DNA of 43,084 bases from Mesorhizobium sp. WSM3626 (GCF_000513935.1 NZ_AZUY01000008.1:1-43084), one strand, 5' to 3'. Shown: positions 1-6,579, counted from the stretch's first letter. Notes: generated from the letters alone by a model not told the origin. Translations and numbers: made by a program.

Positions 1-52
1 CGTCAAATTATCCTGACACCAAAATCGCAAATCCATTCAGTCCCATAAAACA

Positions 53-80
53 AAACCCCGCCGAAATTCGACGGGGGTTT
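53..80 (-). terminator. Terminator-like hairpin downstream of hsp20
   Basis: An imperfect inverted repeat (AAACCCCGCCG / CGACGGGGGTTT) leaves a T-rich tail (GGTTTTGTTTTAT) when read on the minus strand. It lies about 60 bases beyond the hsp20 stop and fits its transcription end. The plus-strand side also ends in TTT, so it could act in both directions. Confidence 0.55.
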
Positions 81-92
81 GTCAGCAGTCTG

Positions 93-114
93 AGCGGCGC
101 CTTTCGGCGCCGCT
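93..114 (+). terminator. Perfect GC-rich hairpin
   Basis: AGCGGCGCC and GGCGCCGCT form a perfect 9-bp stem around a TTTC loop, followed on the plus strand by TTT. It could end a plus-strand transcript entering from the left of the window, or strengthen the neighbouring terminator. There is no T tract on the minus side. Confidence 0.4.
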
Positions 115-141
115 TTCCGTCTCGGGAGGGAGACTGAACCT

Positions 142-609
142 TTAGGCTGCCGTCTTGGCCTCGATCTGCTTGGCCTTGGCCGGAGCTGAGGTGATCGCGA
201 TCTTGCGCGGCTTCAGCTCTTCGGGAATGTTGCGCTTGAGGTCGACGAAGAGCAGACCGTTCTTCAGCGCGGCGCCTACGACTTCAACGTGATCGGCAAG
301 CTGGAAGCGGCGCTCGAAAGCCCTGGAGGCAATGCCGCGATAGAGCAGCTCGGAGCCTTCGCCGGTGCCCTCGTCCTTGCGCTCACCCTTCACGGTCAGC
401 ACGTTGCGGTGGGCCTCGATGGAGATCTCGTCATCCGAGAAGCCGGCAACCGCCATCGAGATGCGGTAGGAATCCTCGCCGGTGCGCTCGATGTTGTAGG
501 GCGGATAGGTCTGCGCGCCATCGGGCTGCGCGAGCGAATCGAGCATGGTGAAGAGACGGTCGAAGCCGACGGTCGAACGATAAAGCGGGGAAAAATCAAC
601 GTGACGCAT
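142..609 (-). CDS. ibpA: Small heat shock protein, Hsp20/IbpA family
   Basis: A 155-residue cytoplasmic ATP-independent chaperone that holds unfolding proteins for refolding by other chaperones. The alpha-crystallin domain covers about residues 30-135 (YNIERTGEDSYRI at its start, and an ISIEAHRNVLTVKGE strand region). The C-terminal I-x-I anchoring motif is seen as KIAI. The start at 609 (MRHVDFSPLYRS) is chosen over a longer frame from 738 because MRHVDFSPLYR is the usual family N-terminus and AGGAG lies 8 bases before it. The upstream frame is the 5' leader. A sigma-32-like promoter and a ROSE-like hairpin precede it, so heat induction at transcription and translation is likely. The terminator-like hairpin at 53-80 follows. 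Length is typical for the family. Confidence 0.92.
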   Translation of the reverse strand: MRHVDFSPLYRSTVGFDRLFTMLDSLAQPDGAQTYPPYNIERTGEDSYRISMAVAGFSDDEISIEAHRNVLTVKGERKDEGTGEGSELLYRGIASRAFERRFQLADHVEVVGAALKNGLLFVDLKRNIPEELKPRKIAITSAPAKAKQIEAKTAA

Positions 610-709
610 GAGGTGTTCTCCTGTTGAGCAACATGGTTTGCGTATGGCCGGTGCGAAACCCGTAAGCGGCGTTTCGGCTGGACCAGCGGCCCCGACATTG
701 GCGGCCGCA
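610..709 (-). promoter_or_regulatory. ROSE-type RNA thermometer in the hsp20 leader
   Basis: The roughly 100-nt leader ends with a small hairpin at 618-631 (minus strand) in which UUGCU faces AGGAG across a CAAC loop. This gives U-A, C-G, G.G, U-A and U.G pairs and buries the Shine-Dalgarno. The UYGCU anti-Shine-Dalgarno with an opposing G is the hallmark of ROSE elements before rhizobial small heat-shock genes. The upstream leader is GC-rich and foldable. Its 5' end is inferred from the promoter, not seen. Confidence 0.7.
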
Positions 710-715
710 ACCCAC

Positions 716-744
716 ATCTGGGGAGCGTTCGAAAGCATTTCAAG
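716..744 (-). promoter_or_regulatory. Sigma-32 (RpoH)-like promoter of hsp20
   Basis: Read on the minus strand, CTTGAA (739-744) is followed after 15 bases by CCCCAGAT (716-723). This matches the heat-shock consensus CTTGAA / CCCCATNT closely. Transcription would start near 708, giving the leader described above. Confidence 0.65.
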
Positions 745-891
745 TTTCGTTTGACGGCAAAAAGAGTGAGGCCGCCGGCCTTTGATGAACGGCAGATGAA
801 CCGGCGCTTCGGCGCCCGTTCAGACAGCCGCCGCTAAAGTGGCTTTCAAGATCAAGGATTGGCGGCGCCGGACTTGCAGAGGTGCCGCATC

Positions 892-986
892 GAGGCCGAA
901 CCGGGTGTTAACGTCCCTTCCTCCCGGATCGACAGGGGCCGGAAGCGCGCTCAAAGCCGCTTCCGGCCTTCCCCGTTGCAGGCCTC
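892..986. other. Strong three-way-junction fold of unknown role
   Basis: This stretch sits in the 480-base gap between hsp20 and the hydrolase gene. GAGGCC (892-897) can close on GGCCTC (981-986), enclosing two hairpins. One is CCGGG/CCCGG (901-905 with 923-927), with a CU-rich loop. The other is a perfect 11-bp stem, GGCCGGAAGCG (937-947) with CGCTTCCGGCC (958-968). I see no convincing promoter, T tract or known riboswitch motif. It may be a 5' leader of the hydrolase gene or a small RNA on either strand; the rest of the gap shows nothing I can name. Confidence 0.3.
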
Positions 987-1089
987 CGTAACCCGGATTT
1001 GCTTTGCTTTTGATGTGTGGGCGTCTATCACCTTGACGAGGCTGGCCGTGAAGGGCTGGCGCGCCAAGACGCCGAGCACAAAGCGCCGA

Positions 1090-2067
1090 ATGACGGATCT
1101 TTTCCACGACACACCCCTTTTTCACGAAGTTGAAGGCAATCCGCGACCGGAAAACGCCACGGGCGGCTTTTTCACCACGCGCGACGGCAAGAAGATCCGG
1201 TATGGCCTGTTCGCGGCGGTGGCGCGTCCAGTGCGGGGCACCGTGGTGCTGCTCGGCGGCCGCAACGAGTACATCGAGAAATATTTCGAGACCATCCGCG
1301 ACCTTGCCGCGCGGGGCTTCGGTGTCGCCACCCTCGACTGGCGCGGCCAGGGCGATTCCGACCGGCTGATCCGCGATCGCCAGCGCGGCTATGTCAGGTC
1401 GTTCCGCGACTATACGGCCGATCTGGAGCAGTTCTTCGAGGAGATCGTGCTGCCGGACTGCCGTGGACCCTATTACATCCTGGCCCATTCCGCCGGGGCG
1501 GTAATCACGCTGCTTGCCGCGCCGTCGATGGTGAACCGCGTGCGGCGCATGGTGCTGATCGCGCCATTCCTGACGTTGCCCGACCTGCCGGTCTCGATAG
1601 GGACGGTGCGCCGGGTCTGTTCGATTTTCTGCGCCCTGGGGCTCGGCAGGCTCTATGCCGCCTGGGGTCCACGCCCGAGACAGACGCTGCCCTTCGAGGT
1701 CAACAAGGTGACATCGGATCCGCAACGCTATCGCCGCAACACGCGCATCTATGAAGAATATCCGCAACTGGCACTTGGCGGCCCGACTGTCCGCTGGCTG
1801 CAGGCGGCGGCGAAGGCGTCGGAAGCCATAAGCGACCCCGACTTCATGGCCCGCATTCAGGTGCCTCTGCTGATCATCGCCGCCGGCGCCGACCAGGTCG
1901 TCTCGACCAAGGCGGTGGAAGCATATGCGAGAAATCTGAGACTCGGTTCGCTGTTGATGATCGACGGCGCCAAACACGAAATCCTGCAGGAAGCCGACTT
2001 CTACCGCGAACAATTCCTCGCCGCCTTCGACGCCTTCGTCCCCGGCTCGGATGATCCGACGGCCTGA
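1090..2067 (+). CDS. Alpha/beta hydrolase, lysophospholipase (PldB)-like
   Basis: A 325-residue alpha/beta-hydrolase of the serine aminopeptidase S33 / lysophospholipase type. The nucleophile elbow is AHSAG with Ser134. The early motif LDWRGQGDSDR (residues 82-92) is typical of lysophospholipase L2 and monoacylglycerol lipase relatives. The acid is probably in AAGADQVVS and the His in GAKHEI near the C-terminus. No signal peptide or membrane segment is seen, so it is probably cytoplasmic. The start at 1090 (MTDLFHDTPLF) is taken because conservation-like sequence begins there; a longer frame from 859 would add a low-complexity Arg-rich lead. Its natural substrate is unknown. The 3' end overlaps the frame of an AraC-like remnant. 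Confidence 0.8.
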   Translation: MTDLFHDTPLFHEVEGNPRPENATGGFFTTRDGKKIRYGLFAAVARPVRGTVVLLGGRNEYIEKYFETIRDLAARGFGVATLDWRGQGDSDRLIRDRQRGYVRSFRDYTADLEQFFEEIVLPDCRGPYYILAHSAGAVITLLAAPSMVNRVRRMVLIAPFLTLPDLPVSIGTVRRVCSIFCALGLGRLYAAWGPRPRQTLPFEVNKVTSDPQRYRRNTRIYEEYPQLALGGPTVRWLQAAAKASEAISDPDFMARIQVPLLIIAAGADQVVSTKAVEAYARNLRLGSLLMIDGAKHEILQEADFYREQFLAAFDAFVPGSDDPTA

Positions 2068-2149
2068 CCTCTCCCAGACGCAGGCGGCATTCCAGCAGGT
2101 CTACGGGCGCACCCCTGCGGAATTCCAGCGCTCGATAAGGCTGCACTGA
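2051..2149 (+). pseudogene. C-terminal remnant of an AraC-type regulator
   Basis: A 32-codon frame ends in FQQVYGRTPAEFQRSIRLH. This resembles the last helix and tail of AraC/XylS DNA-binding domains (pattern F-x-x-x-[YF]-G-x-[TS]-P-x-E-[FY]-R-R-S). No upstream part of such a domain is present: the frame runs back into the hydrolase gene. It is best read as a leftover of a deleted regulator. It could be chance similarity, since only about 20 residues are informative. Confidence 0.4.
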
Positions 2150-2161
2150 CCAGGGGCGATA

Positions 2162-2950
2162 TCAGCCGCGCAGGGCGGCCATGGCGGCGGCATGAAGCTC
2201 CGGTGTCGCCGCCGCCAGAACATCGCCGCCATTCTCCGCCGGCCCGCCGTCGAAAGTGGTGACGACACCGCCGGCTTTCTCGATGATCGGGATCAGCGCC
2301 ACGATGTCATAGGGCTTCAATCCAGGATCGGCGACGATGTCGACGCTTCCCGAGGCGATCATGGCGAAGGCATAGCAATCGGCGCCATAACGGGCGAGCT
2401 GGATTTGCCGCTCGAACGCGTCGTAGCGATTGCGCGCCTCGCCCTTGAACAGCGCCGGCGTTGTGGTGAACAACGTCGCCTCGGCCAGCTTCGTCGTCTT
2501 GCGGGTCGACAGTTTTCGCGGACCTCCCGGTCCCTCATAGTGCGAGCCGGAGCCATTGGCGTAGAACAGCTCGCCGGTGAAGGGCTGCGCCATCATGCCG
2601 GCGACCGCGTCACCATCGATCGTCAGCCCGACCAATGTCCCCCATACCGGCAGGCCGGAGATGAAGGCGCGCGTGCCGTCGATCGGATCGATCACCCAGA
2701 CATGCCGGCTGGAAATGTTCTCGCTGCCATGCTCTTCGCCCAGGATACCGTGATCGGGATACTCGGCCGATATCAGCGCCCGGATGGCGCGCTCGGCCTC
2801 GCGGTCGGCCTCGGTGACCGGGTCGAAACTGCCCTTCTCCTTATTGGCGACCGCACCTTGGGCGCGAAAGCGCGGCAAGGTCTCCGCGGCCGCCGCTTGC
2901 GCGATGCGGCGCATGAAGTCGACGCTGATGTCCAACTGATTCTCCCGCAT
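2162..2950 (-). CDS. hisN: Histidinol-phosphatase, inositol monophosphatase family
   Basis: A 262-residue Mg-dependent phosphatase of the inositol-monophosphatase fold. Metal-binding motifs are GEEHG and WVIDPIDGTRAF, with DPVTEADREAE upstream. The run after the DGT motif (FISGLPVWGTLVGL) is characteristic of the HisN-type histidinol-phosphate phosphatases rather than SuhB, so removal of phosphate from L-histidinol phosphate in histidine synthesis is the preferred role. The start at 2950 (MRENQLDISVDF) gives the family's usual length; the frame extends to 3079 without family-like sequence. It neighbours the small RNA at 3141-3225 and the formylglutamate amidohydrolase gene. A general inositol-phosphatase role is the alternative. 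Confidence 0.82.
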   Translation of the reverse strand: MRENQLDISVDFMRRIAQAAAAETLPRFRAQGAVANKEKGSFDPVTEADREAERAIRALISAEYPDHGILGEEHGSENISSRHVWVIDPIDGTRAFISGLPVWGTLVGLTIDGDAVAGMMAQPFTGELFYANGSGSHYEGPGGPRKLSTRKTTKLAEATLFTTTPALFKGEARNRYDAFERQIQLARYGADCYAFAMIASGSVDIVADPGLKPYDIVALIPIIEKAGGVVTTFDGGPAENGGDVLAAATPELHAAAMAALRG

Positions 2951-3106
2951 TACGGCATGCCCGGACTGTCGTTTGCCGCCACTTTCGTGCCAAAACAAGG
3001 GTGTTCGAGGATTATTCGCCAGCGACATCTGTTGCCCAAATGTCACGTTCCCGCCAACGAAACGCAATTTCCACATCACTCTGAATTAAAAAAGCCTAAA
3101 CGTCGC

Positions 3107-3134
3107 TTGACATTTGTGCGCTGCACAATACCCT
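3107..3134 (+). promoter_or_regulatory. Promoter of the small RNA with an internal inverted repeat
   Basis: TTGACA (3107-3112) and TACCCT (3129-3134) are 16 bases apart. The spacer holds a perfect inverted repeat, TTGTGC-gct-GCACAA (3114-3128), a likely site for a dimeric regulator. Transcription would start near 3141. Confidence 0.6.
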
Positions 3135-3140
3135 CAATCT

Positions 3141-3225
3141 CGGACAGGTTTTCCTGTCCATGCCCTCCTTGGGCGTTTCCTCCCTAGACTTCGACCGTAT
3201 CGTGCAAACGATGCGGTCTTTTTTT
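3141..3225 (+). ncRNA. mmgR: Trans-acting small RNA, alpha-r8 / MmgR (suhB) family
   Basis: An independent transcript of about 85 nt. It carries a 5' hairpin GGACAGG/CCTGTCC with a TTTT loop (3142-3159), a short GCCC/GGGC hairpin (3162-3174), a single-stranded TTTCCTCCCTAG segment, and a terminator. The terminator has stem GACCGTATCGT/ACGATGCGGTC (3193-3218) and a run of seven Ts. Size, the TCCTCCCT motif and the position between a monophosphatase gene and N-formylglutamate amidohydrolase all match, from memory, the rhizobial alpha-r8 family. Its Sinorhizobium member MmgR limits polyhydroxybutyrate accumulation. The family name is from context and recall; the promoter and terminator are seen directly. 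Confidence 0.72.
3193..3225 (+). terminator. Rho-independent terminator of the small RNA
   Basis: An 11-bp stem with one G-T wobble closes on a GCAA loop and is followed by seven Ts. It is the strongest intrinsic terminator in the left core. Confidence 0.85.
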
Positions 3226-3258
3226 CACCGCCGCTCCCGGAGCGTGCCGCCCAAAAAC

Positions 3259-3301
3259 TGCAAAGGGTCCAAACACTGCAAAGGGTCCAAATACTGCAAA
3301 G
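3259..3301. repeat. 18-bp tandem repeat, about 2.4 copies
   Basis: The unit TGCAAAGGGTCCAAA(C/T)AC occurs at 3259-3276 and 3277-3294, with a third partial copy starting at 3295. The array lies between the small RNA terminator and the 3' end of the formylglutamate amidohydrolase gene. It shows no coding or binding function I recognise and may vary in copy number between strains. Confidence 0.7.
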
Positions 3302-3341
3302 TGTGTTGGGGCAGTGGCACGCATGAGACAAGGCGTGATCT

Positions 3342-4283
3342 TCACTCCGCGGCCAGCGGCAGGTCGATGAAATGATGGTTTGGCATTGCCATCAGGTCGG
3401 CTGAAAATCGCGTCAGATCGTCGGCCAGCGCGTCGAAGCCGGCGGCTTTCTCGAATGTCCGCTCATTCATGTAGAGCCCGCGATTGACCTCGATCTGCAG
3501 CGCATGCAGATGACGCGCCGGGCGGCCATAGTGTTCCGTGATGAAACCGCCGGCGTAAGGCTTGTTGTGAGCGACGGTATAGCCCATCGCGGTCAGCAGG
3601 CCGATCGCGGTTTCGGTCAGGGCCGCGGTGGCCGAGATGCCGAAACGGTCGCCGATGATGAAATCCGGCCGCAGCCCGTTGTCACCGACGCGTATGCTCG
3701 CCGGCATCGAGTGGCAGTCGATCAGCACGGCAAAGCCGAAACGGGCGTGGGTCCTGGTCAAAAGCCGCTTCAGCGTTTCGTGATAGGGCTTGTAGACGGC
3801 CTCGATGCGGGCAACCGCCTCGGCGAGCGGCAAGCGGCCCGCATAGATGTCGAGCCCCTCGCCCACCAGCTTCGGCACGGTGCCGAGCCCGCCGGCCACG
3901 CGCGCGGAGCGGATGTTGCAGAAGGACGGCACCGGCTCGGCGAACATGCGCGGGTCGAGTTCCCAGGGCTCACGGTTGACGTCGAGATAGGCACGCGGGA
4001 AGTTCGCCGCCAGCATCGGCGCGCCCAGCGCCACGGCGCCGCCGAACAGCTCGTCGACATAGCAATCCTCCGAGCGGCGGATGGCGTTGCGGTCGAGCCT
4101 TGCCATGGCAAGGAAGCGTTCGGGATAGTAGCGGCCGCTATGCGGTGAATTGAAGAGGAAGGGGACGCGCTGCTCGGCGCCCGAACGGATTTCGAAGGGT
4201 GGAAAGACCGAAAAATCCTCGGCTGCCGTCTTCAATTTGAACGAACCCGAAAACACCAGTGCATCATGGCATGAAACTGCCAC
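3342..4283 (-). CDS. N-formylglutamate amidohydrolase
   Basis: A 313-residue enzyme of the N-formylglutamate deformylase family, which splits N-formyl-L-glutamate to formate and glutamate at the end of one histidine-degradation route. The signature NSPHSGRYYP lies near residue 45. Further conserved pieces are DVNREPWELDPRMF, LIDCHSMP with the probable metal-binding His, and FITEHYGRP. It is cytoplasmic. The listed start is a GTG at 4283 with a poor ribosome site; a start some 10-25 codons further in is possible. Position between the small RNA and cpdR follows rhizobial gene order. It is separated from any hut genes here, so the substrate may be broader. Confidence 0.85.
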   Translation of the reverse strand: MAVSCHDALVFSGSFKLKTAAEDFSVFPPFEIRSGAEQRVPFLFNSPHSGRYYPERFLAMARLDRNAIRRSEDCYVDELFGGAVALGAPMLAANFPRAYLDVNREPWELDPRMFAEPVPSFCNIRSARVAGGLGTVPKLVGEGLDIYAGRLPLAEAVARIEAVYKPYHETLKRLLTRTHARFGFAVLIDCHSMPASIRVGDNGLRPDFIIGDRFGISATAALTETAIGLLTAMGYTVAHNKPYAGGFITEHYGRPARHLHALQIEVNRGLYMNERTFEKAAGFDALADDLTRFSADLMAMPNHHFIDLPLAAE

Positions 4284-4445
4284 CTTGCTGGCCGCATGTC
4301 CAGCATTTCGGCGGTCGTGCCGCTGGGCAAATGTGGGTCAAGCGCGTCCGCGTTCACTTGATGTTTACTCTCACCTCCTCATATACAGGATGGTTAACGG
4401 GCCTGCCCCACGGCAGTCTCGGGCGGGTGATTCGGACGGGATATC

Positions 4446-4808
4446 ATGGCACGCATTCTTCTGGCGGAAGACGACGACGATATGCGTCGGTTCCTCGTCA
4501 AGGCGCTGGAGCGCGCCGGCTATCAGGTCAGCGATTTCGATAACGGCGCCAGCGCCTATGAGCGGCTGCGCGAGGAACCGTTTTCGCTGCTTCTGACCGA
4601 CATTGTCATGCCGGAGATGGACGGCATCGAGCTGGCGCGTCGCGCGACCGAGATCGATCCGGACCTCAAGGTGATGTTCATCACCGGTTTTGCCGCCGTC
4701 GCGTTGAACCCGGATTCCAAGGCGCCGAAAGACGCCAAGGTGCTGTCCAAGCCCTTCCACCTGCGCGATCTCGTCAACGAGGTCGAGAAGATGCTGCAGG
4801 CGGCCTGA
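4446..4808 (+). CDS. cpdR: CpdR single-domain response regulator
   Basis: A 120-residue stand-alone receiver domain. The phosphoacceptor is Asp52 in LLLTDIVMPEMDG, with the acidic pocket EDDDDM (9-13), the Thr in FITGF, and the Lys in LSKPF. The sequence SKAPKDAKVLSKPFHLRDLV is characteristic of CpdR. In its unphosphorylated form CpdR primes ClpXP for degradation of cell-cycle proteins, and phosphotransfer from the CckA-ChpT relay turns this off; that is family knowledge. The protein ends in LQAA, which resembles a ClpXP-recognised tail. No output domain is present. It sits between the formylglutamate amidohydrolase gene (divergent) and tRNA-Val, the order seen in rhizobia. Confidence 0.93.
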   Translation: MARILLAEDDDDMRRFLVKALERAGYQVSDFDNGASAYERLREEPFSLLLTDIVMPEMDGIELARRATEIDPDLKVMFITGFAAVALNPDSKAPKDAKVLSKPFHLRDLVNEVEKMLQAA

Positions 4809-4882
4809 GCCGCCTCCCGCAAGCCGCCGGTCGTCAATCCACAGCCGCGGCGAGACGACATGGATTTCCTCTTTTCCCGCTA

Positions 4883-4911
4883 TTGACGCGCCGGACCAAA
4901 AATGGTGTATG
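4883..4911 (+). promoter_or_regulatory. Promoter of tRNA-Val
   Basis: TTGACG (4883-4888) and TGTATG (4906-4911) are spaced by 17 bases, placing the start about 7 bases before the mature tRNA. Confidence 0.55.
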
Positions 4912-4924
4912 CGCGGCTTCGGAT

Positions 4925-4999
4925 GGGCGTGTAGCTCAGCGGGAGAGCACTGCATTGACATTGCAGGGGTCACAGGTTCAATCCCTGTCACGCCCACCA
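4925..4999 (+). tRNA. tRNA-Val (anticodon GAC), CCA encoded
   Basis: A complete 75-nt cloverleaf. The acceptor stem GGGCGTG/CACGCCC has discriminator A and a genomic CCA. The D arm is GCTCAGCGGGAGAGC, the anticodon stem CTGCA/TGCAG encloses loop TTGACAT with GAC, and the T arm is GTCACAGGTTCAATCCCTGTC(first 20 nt plus closing base). Its 3' part from the anticodon loop onward (4955-4999) is part of the 50-bp att repeat, so the island uses this gene as integration site and restores its 3' half. Confidence 0.96.
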
Positions 5000-5004
5000 T
5001 CCAA
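4955..5004. repeat. attL: left 50-bp island repeat
   Basis: A perfect copy of 29168-29217. It starts at the first base of the tRNA anticodon loop (TTGACAT), runs through the CCA end and 5 bases beyond. A 7-nt loop flanked by a stem is the usual strand-exchange region for tRNA-targeting tyrosine recombinases. The last 27 bases of the integrase gene also lie inside it. Confidence 0.95.
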
Positions 5005-6150
5005 TCCCTTCACAACCTTGGCAAAGACGCCTTCTTTGGGCTCCTCCGTTTTTTGGGGCTGACACGCAGCTGACACGCGAAGCATTTCCGGCACTGGCAA
5101 TGAAACGCCCAAATCTTTGAAATAGTTGTCTATCGCTTCCCTGCCCTTGGACAGATAGTCCGGCGAATATTCCGCGTAAGTTTCGGTGACCCCCGGTCGG
5201 CGGTGGCCAAGAAGTCCCTCTACTTCCCATGCGGGTACTGACCGCTTCCGAAGCTCTACCGCCATGGTATGGCGCAGGCTGTAAGGGCTGATCTCATCTG
5301 GCAAACCAGCCGCCCTAATCACAGTCTTGAAACCCTTTTTGATGCTATCAATCGGCGCGCCGTGCCAGTTGACGAACTTGGTCACGTCGCGTCGCTGTAC
5401 GAACGGCAAAAGCGTATCTGTGATTGGCACGATTGGCCGATACTTCTTGGTCTGTTTTCTGCCCTTCGGGTTCAAATGGATATGGCGGTCATCAAGCCGA
5501 ACCTGAGCGGGGGCAAGGTCAAGGATGGCTTCCGGCCTCGCCAGAGTGTTTAGGGCTATGATCGTGTAGGCGTAAAGGTGCGGCCAGCGCTGAATGGTTG
5601 CAAGAAACAACCGCATTTCCTCCTTGTCCAAGCGCCGATACTGCTTGGCATCGGACCTGTCCCGTTCATCTATGATGAATGGCACGGATGTGATCTCCCC
5701 GTGCTTCCACGCCATGCGAATGGCGGCACGTCCTACGGCCATGACCCGGCTCACGTAGCTGTTGCTGAAACCCTTAATTTTCAGCCACGCCATAAATTCC
5801 TTCTGGCGTGGAACGGTGAGGTCGGCAACTGTCGCATCGCCCCAAAACTCGGTCCACCGGCCAAGGCCGTAGTTCGCTGCTTCGTGTGAAGGCAGGTTCT
5901 TTGCGTGACAGTTCCAATAGCGAACTAAAATCGTCGCCAGTGCGATGTCTGCCGGGGCTTGGTTCTTGATGACTACGTTCTTGGTGACAAACTCGGCTAA
6001 CCGGAATTTGGCTTCTTGAAGGTCTTCTGCGCCAAGGCTAATGCGCTTTGTTTGTCGGGCGTGACTGTCGTACCAAGTGGCTTTCCAGATTGGAGAGTTT
6101 TTGTGCCGGGATAGGTAGTAGTCCCCGATTTGAAATCGATCTTCGGACAT
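4978..6150 (-). CDS. int: Tyrosine integrase of the island
   Basis: A 390-residue tyrosine recombinase expected to recombine the tRNA-Val att sites. The N-terminal arm-binding part (about 1-65) is followed by a SAM-like core-binding domain (about 70-160) and the catalytic domain. Catalytic residues visible are Arg205 (NTLARPEAI), Lys229 (NPKGRKQ), Arg293 (YSLRHT), His316 (LLGHRRPG) and nucleophile Tyr325 (TETYAEY). The first His of the HxxR box is Tyr290, a substitution seen in this kind of integrase. The reading frame ends inside attL, so its last eight codons and stop come from the tRNA-derived repeat. The start at 6150 lies within the upstream helix-turn-helix gene, which suggests translational coupling. 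Confidence 0.95.
   Translation of the reverse strand: MSEDRFQIGDYYLSRHKNSPIWKATWYDSHARQTKRISLGAEDLQEAKFRLAEFVTKNVVIKNQAPADIALATILVRYWNCHAKNLPSHEAANYGLGRWTEFWGDATVADLTVPRQKEFMAWLKIKGFSNSYVSRVMAVGRAAIRMAWKHGEITSVPFIIDERDRSDAKQYRRLDKEEMRLFLATIQRWPHLYAYTIIALNTLARPEAILDLAPAQVRLDDRHIHLNPKGRKQTKKYRPIVPITDTLLPFVQRRDVTKFVNWHGAPIDSIKKGFKTVIRAAGLPDEISPYSLRHTMAVELRKRSVPAWEVEGLLGHRRPGVTETYAEYSPDYLSKGREAIDNYFKDLGVSLPVPEMLRVSAACQPQKTEEPKEGVFAKVVKGLDGGRDRD
5060..5079. repeat. Arm-type integrase site, left
   Basis: TGACACGCAGCTGACACGCG is a pair of TGACAC direct repeats 11 bases apart. It matches 17 of 20 positions with 29052-29071 near attR. It lies 55 bp inside attL, within the 3' end of int. Paired short repeats flanking both att cores are what the N-terminal domain of such integrases binds. 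Confidence 0.6.
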
Positions 6151-6356
6151 GGTCTTGAACTCCTACTAGAGACATAGGACTGGAGGTTTTCCACCGTGTA
6201 TTGGAAACGGTTGCCGACTTTGGCGAACCCTATCTCCCCGCGTTTCCTGATGCGCTGGAGTGTGGGGACAGAGACGCCCAGCCATCGGGCCGCATCTCCC
6301 TCTGACATACGGTCAGAAGCGAGCTTGGCGCGTTTGTTGATGAAATTGAGCACCAT
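5997..6356 (-). CDS. Helix-turn-helix protein, putative excisionase
   Basis: A 119-residue protein with a MerR/excisionase-type helix-turn-helix at about residues 16-60 (MSEGDAARWLGVSVPTLQRIRKRGEIGFAKVG, shown as two parts: MSEGDAARWLGVSVPTLQ and RIRKRGEIGFAKVG). This domain is typical of recombination directionality factors and AlpA-like activators. Its start shares one base with the stop of the upstream ribbon-helix-helix gene (TAATG). Its last 154 bases overlap the integrase gene in another frame, an unusually long overlap. The remainder (about 65-119) is Ser/Thr/Lys-rich and unassigned. Position directly before int supports a role in excision or int control; a plain regulator is the alternative. 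Confidence 0.7.
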   Translation of the reverse strand: MVLNFINKRAKLASDRMSEGDAARWLGVSVPTLQRIRKRGEIGFAKVGNRFQYTVENLQSYVSSRSSRPCPKIDFKSGTTTYPGTKTLQSGKPLGTTVTPDKQSALALAQKTFKKPNSG

Positions 6357-6505
6357 TAAGCGGCCTTCGGGTGTTTGGCACTCAGTGCTGTTTTCAGGAT
6401 TTGAAGAACTTCGCCATTGATCGTCCGATCATTGCGGTTCGCACGATCCGTCAGCTTTTGTTTCAGTTCAGCAGGAACACGGATTTTCATATCCTTGATG
6501 TCCAT
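6356..6505 (-). CDS. Arc-family ribbon-helix-helix repressor, 49 aa
   Basis: A small Arc-like DNA-binding protein. The beta strand MKIRVPAELKQKL is followed by two helices (TDRANRNDRTINGEVLQIL). The longer frame to 6730 is noise: MDIKDMKIRV at 6505 has GGAGGGAG a few bases upstream. Such proteins act as dimers of dimers on tandem or inverted short sites, and the nested inverted repeats at 6520-6556 are a likely target. It is followed with a one-base overlap by the HTH gene and then int, so it probably autoregulates the integration module. Confidence 0.8.
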   Translation of the reverse strand: MDIKDMKIRVPAELKQKLTDRANRNDRTINGEVLQILKTALSAKHPKAA

Positions 6506-6519
6506 ACCGCTCCCTCCGA

Positions 6520-6556
6520 TTGGGTTATCATTACCCCATAATGGGTACAGTAACCA
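6520..6556. promoter_or_regulatory. Nested inverted-repeat operator between two Arc-like genes
   Basis: An outer pair, TTGGGTTA and TAACCAA, encloses an inner pair, TACCC (6532-6536) and GGGTA (6543-6547). The site lies between the divergent ribbon-helix-helix genes and upstream of both. It is well placed to control the int operon and the rightward gene together. Confidence 0.55.
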
Positions 6557-6579
6557 AGGATTGAAGTCAAACCCGTGGC

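Noticed and set aside
820..2013. A 397-codon minus-strand frame
   Set aside because: Antisense to the alpha/beta hydrolase with Arg/His/Gln-rich composition and no motif; a shadow of high-GC coding.
3259..3301. CRISPR-like array
   Set aside because: Units are contiguous 18-mers with no unique spacers and no cas genes nearby.
4371..5000. A 209-codon minus-strand frame beginning MVGVTGIEPVTPAMSM
   Set aside because: It is antisense to tRNA-Val and cpdR. This N-terminus is a well-known artefact of reading tRNA genes backwards.
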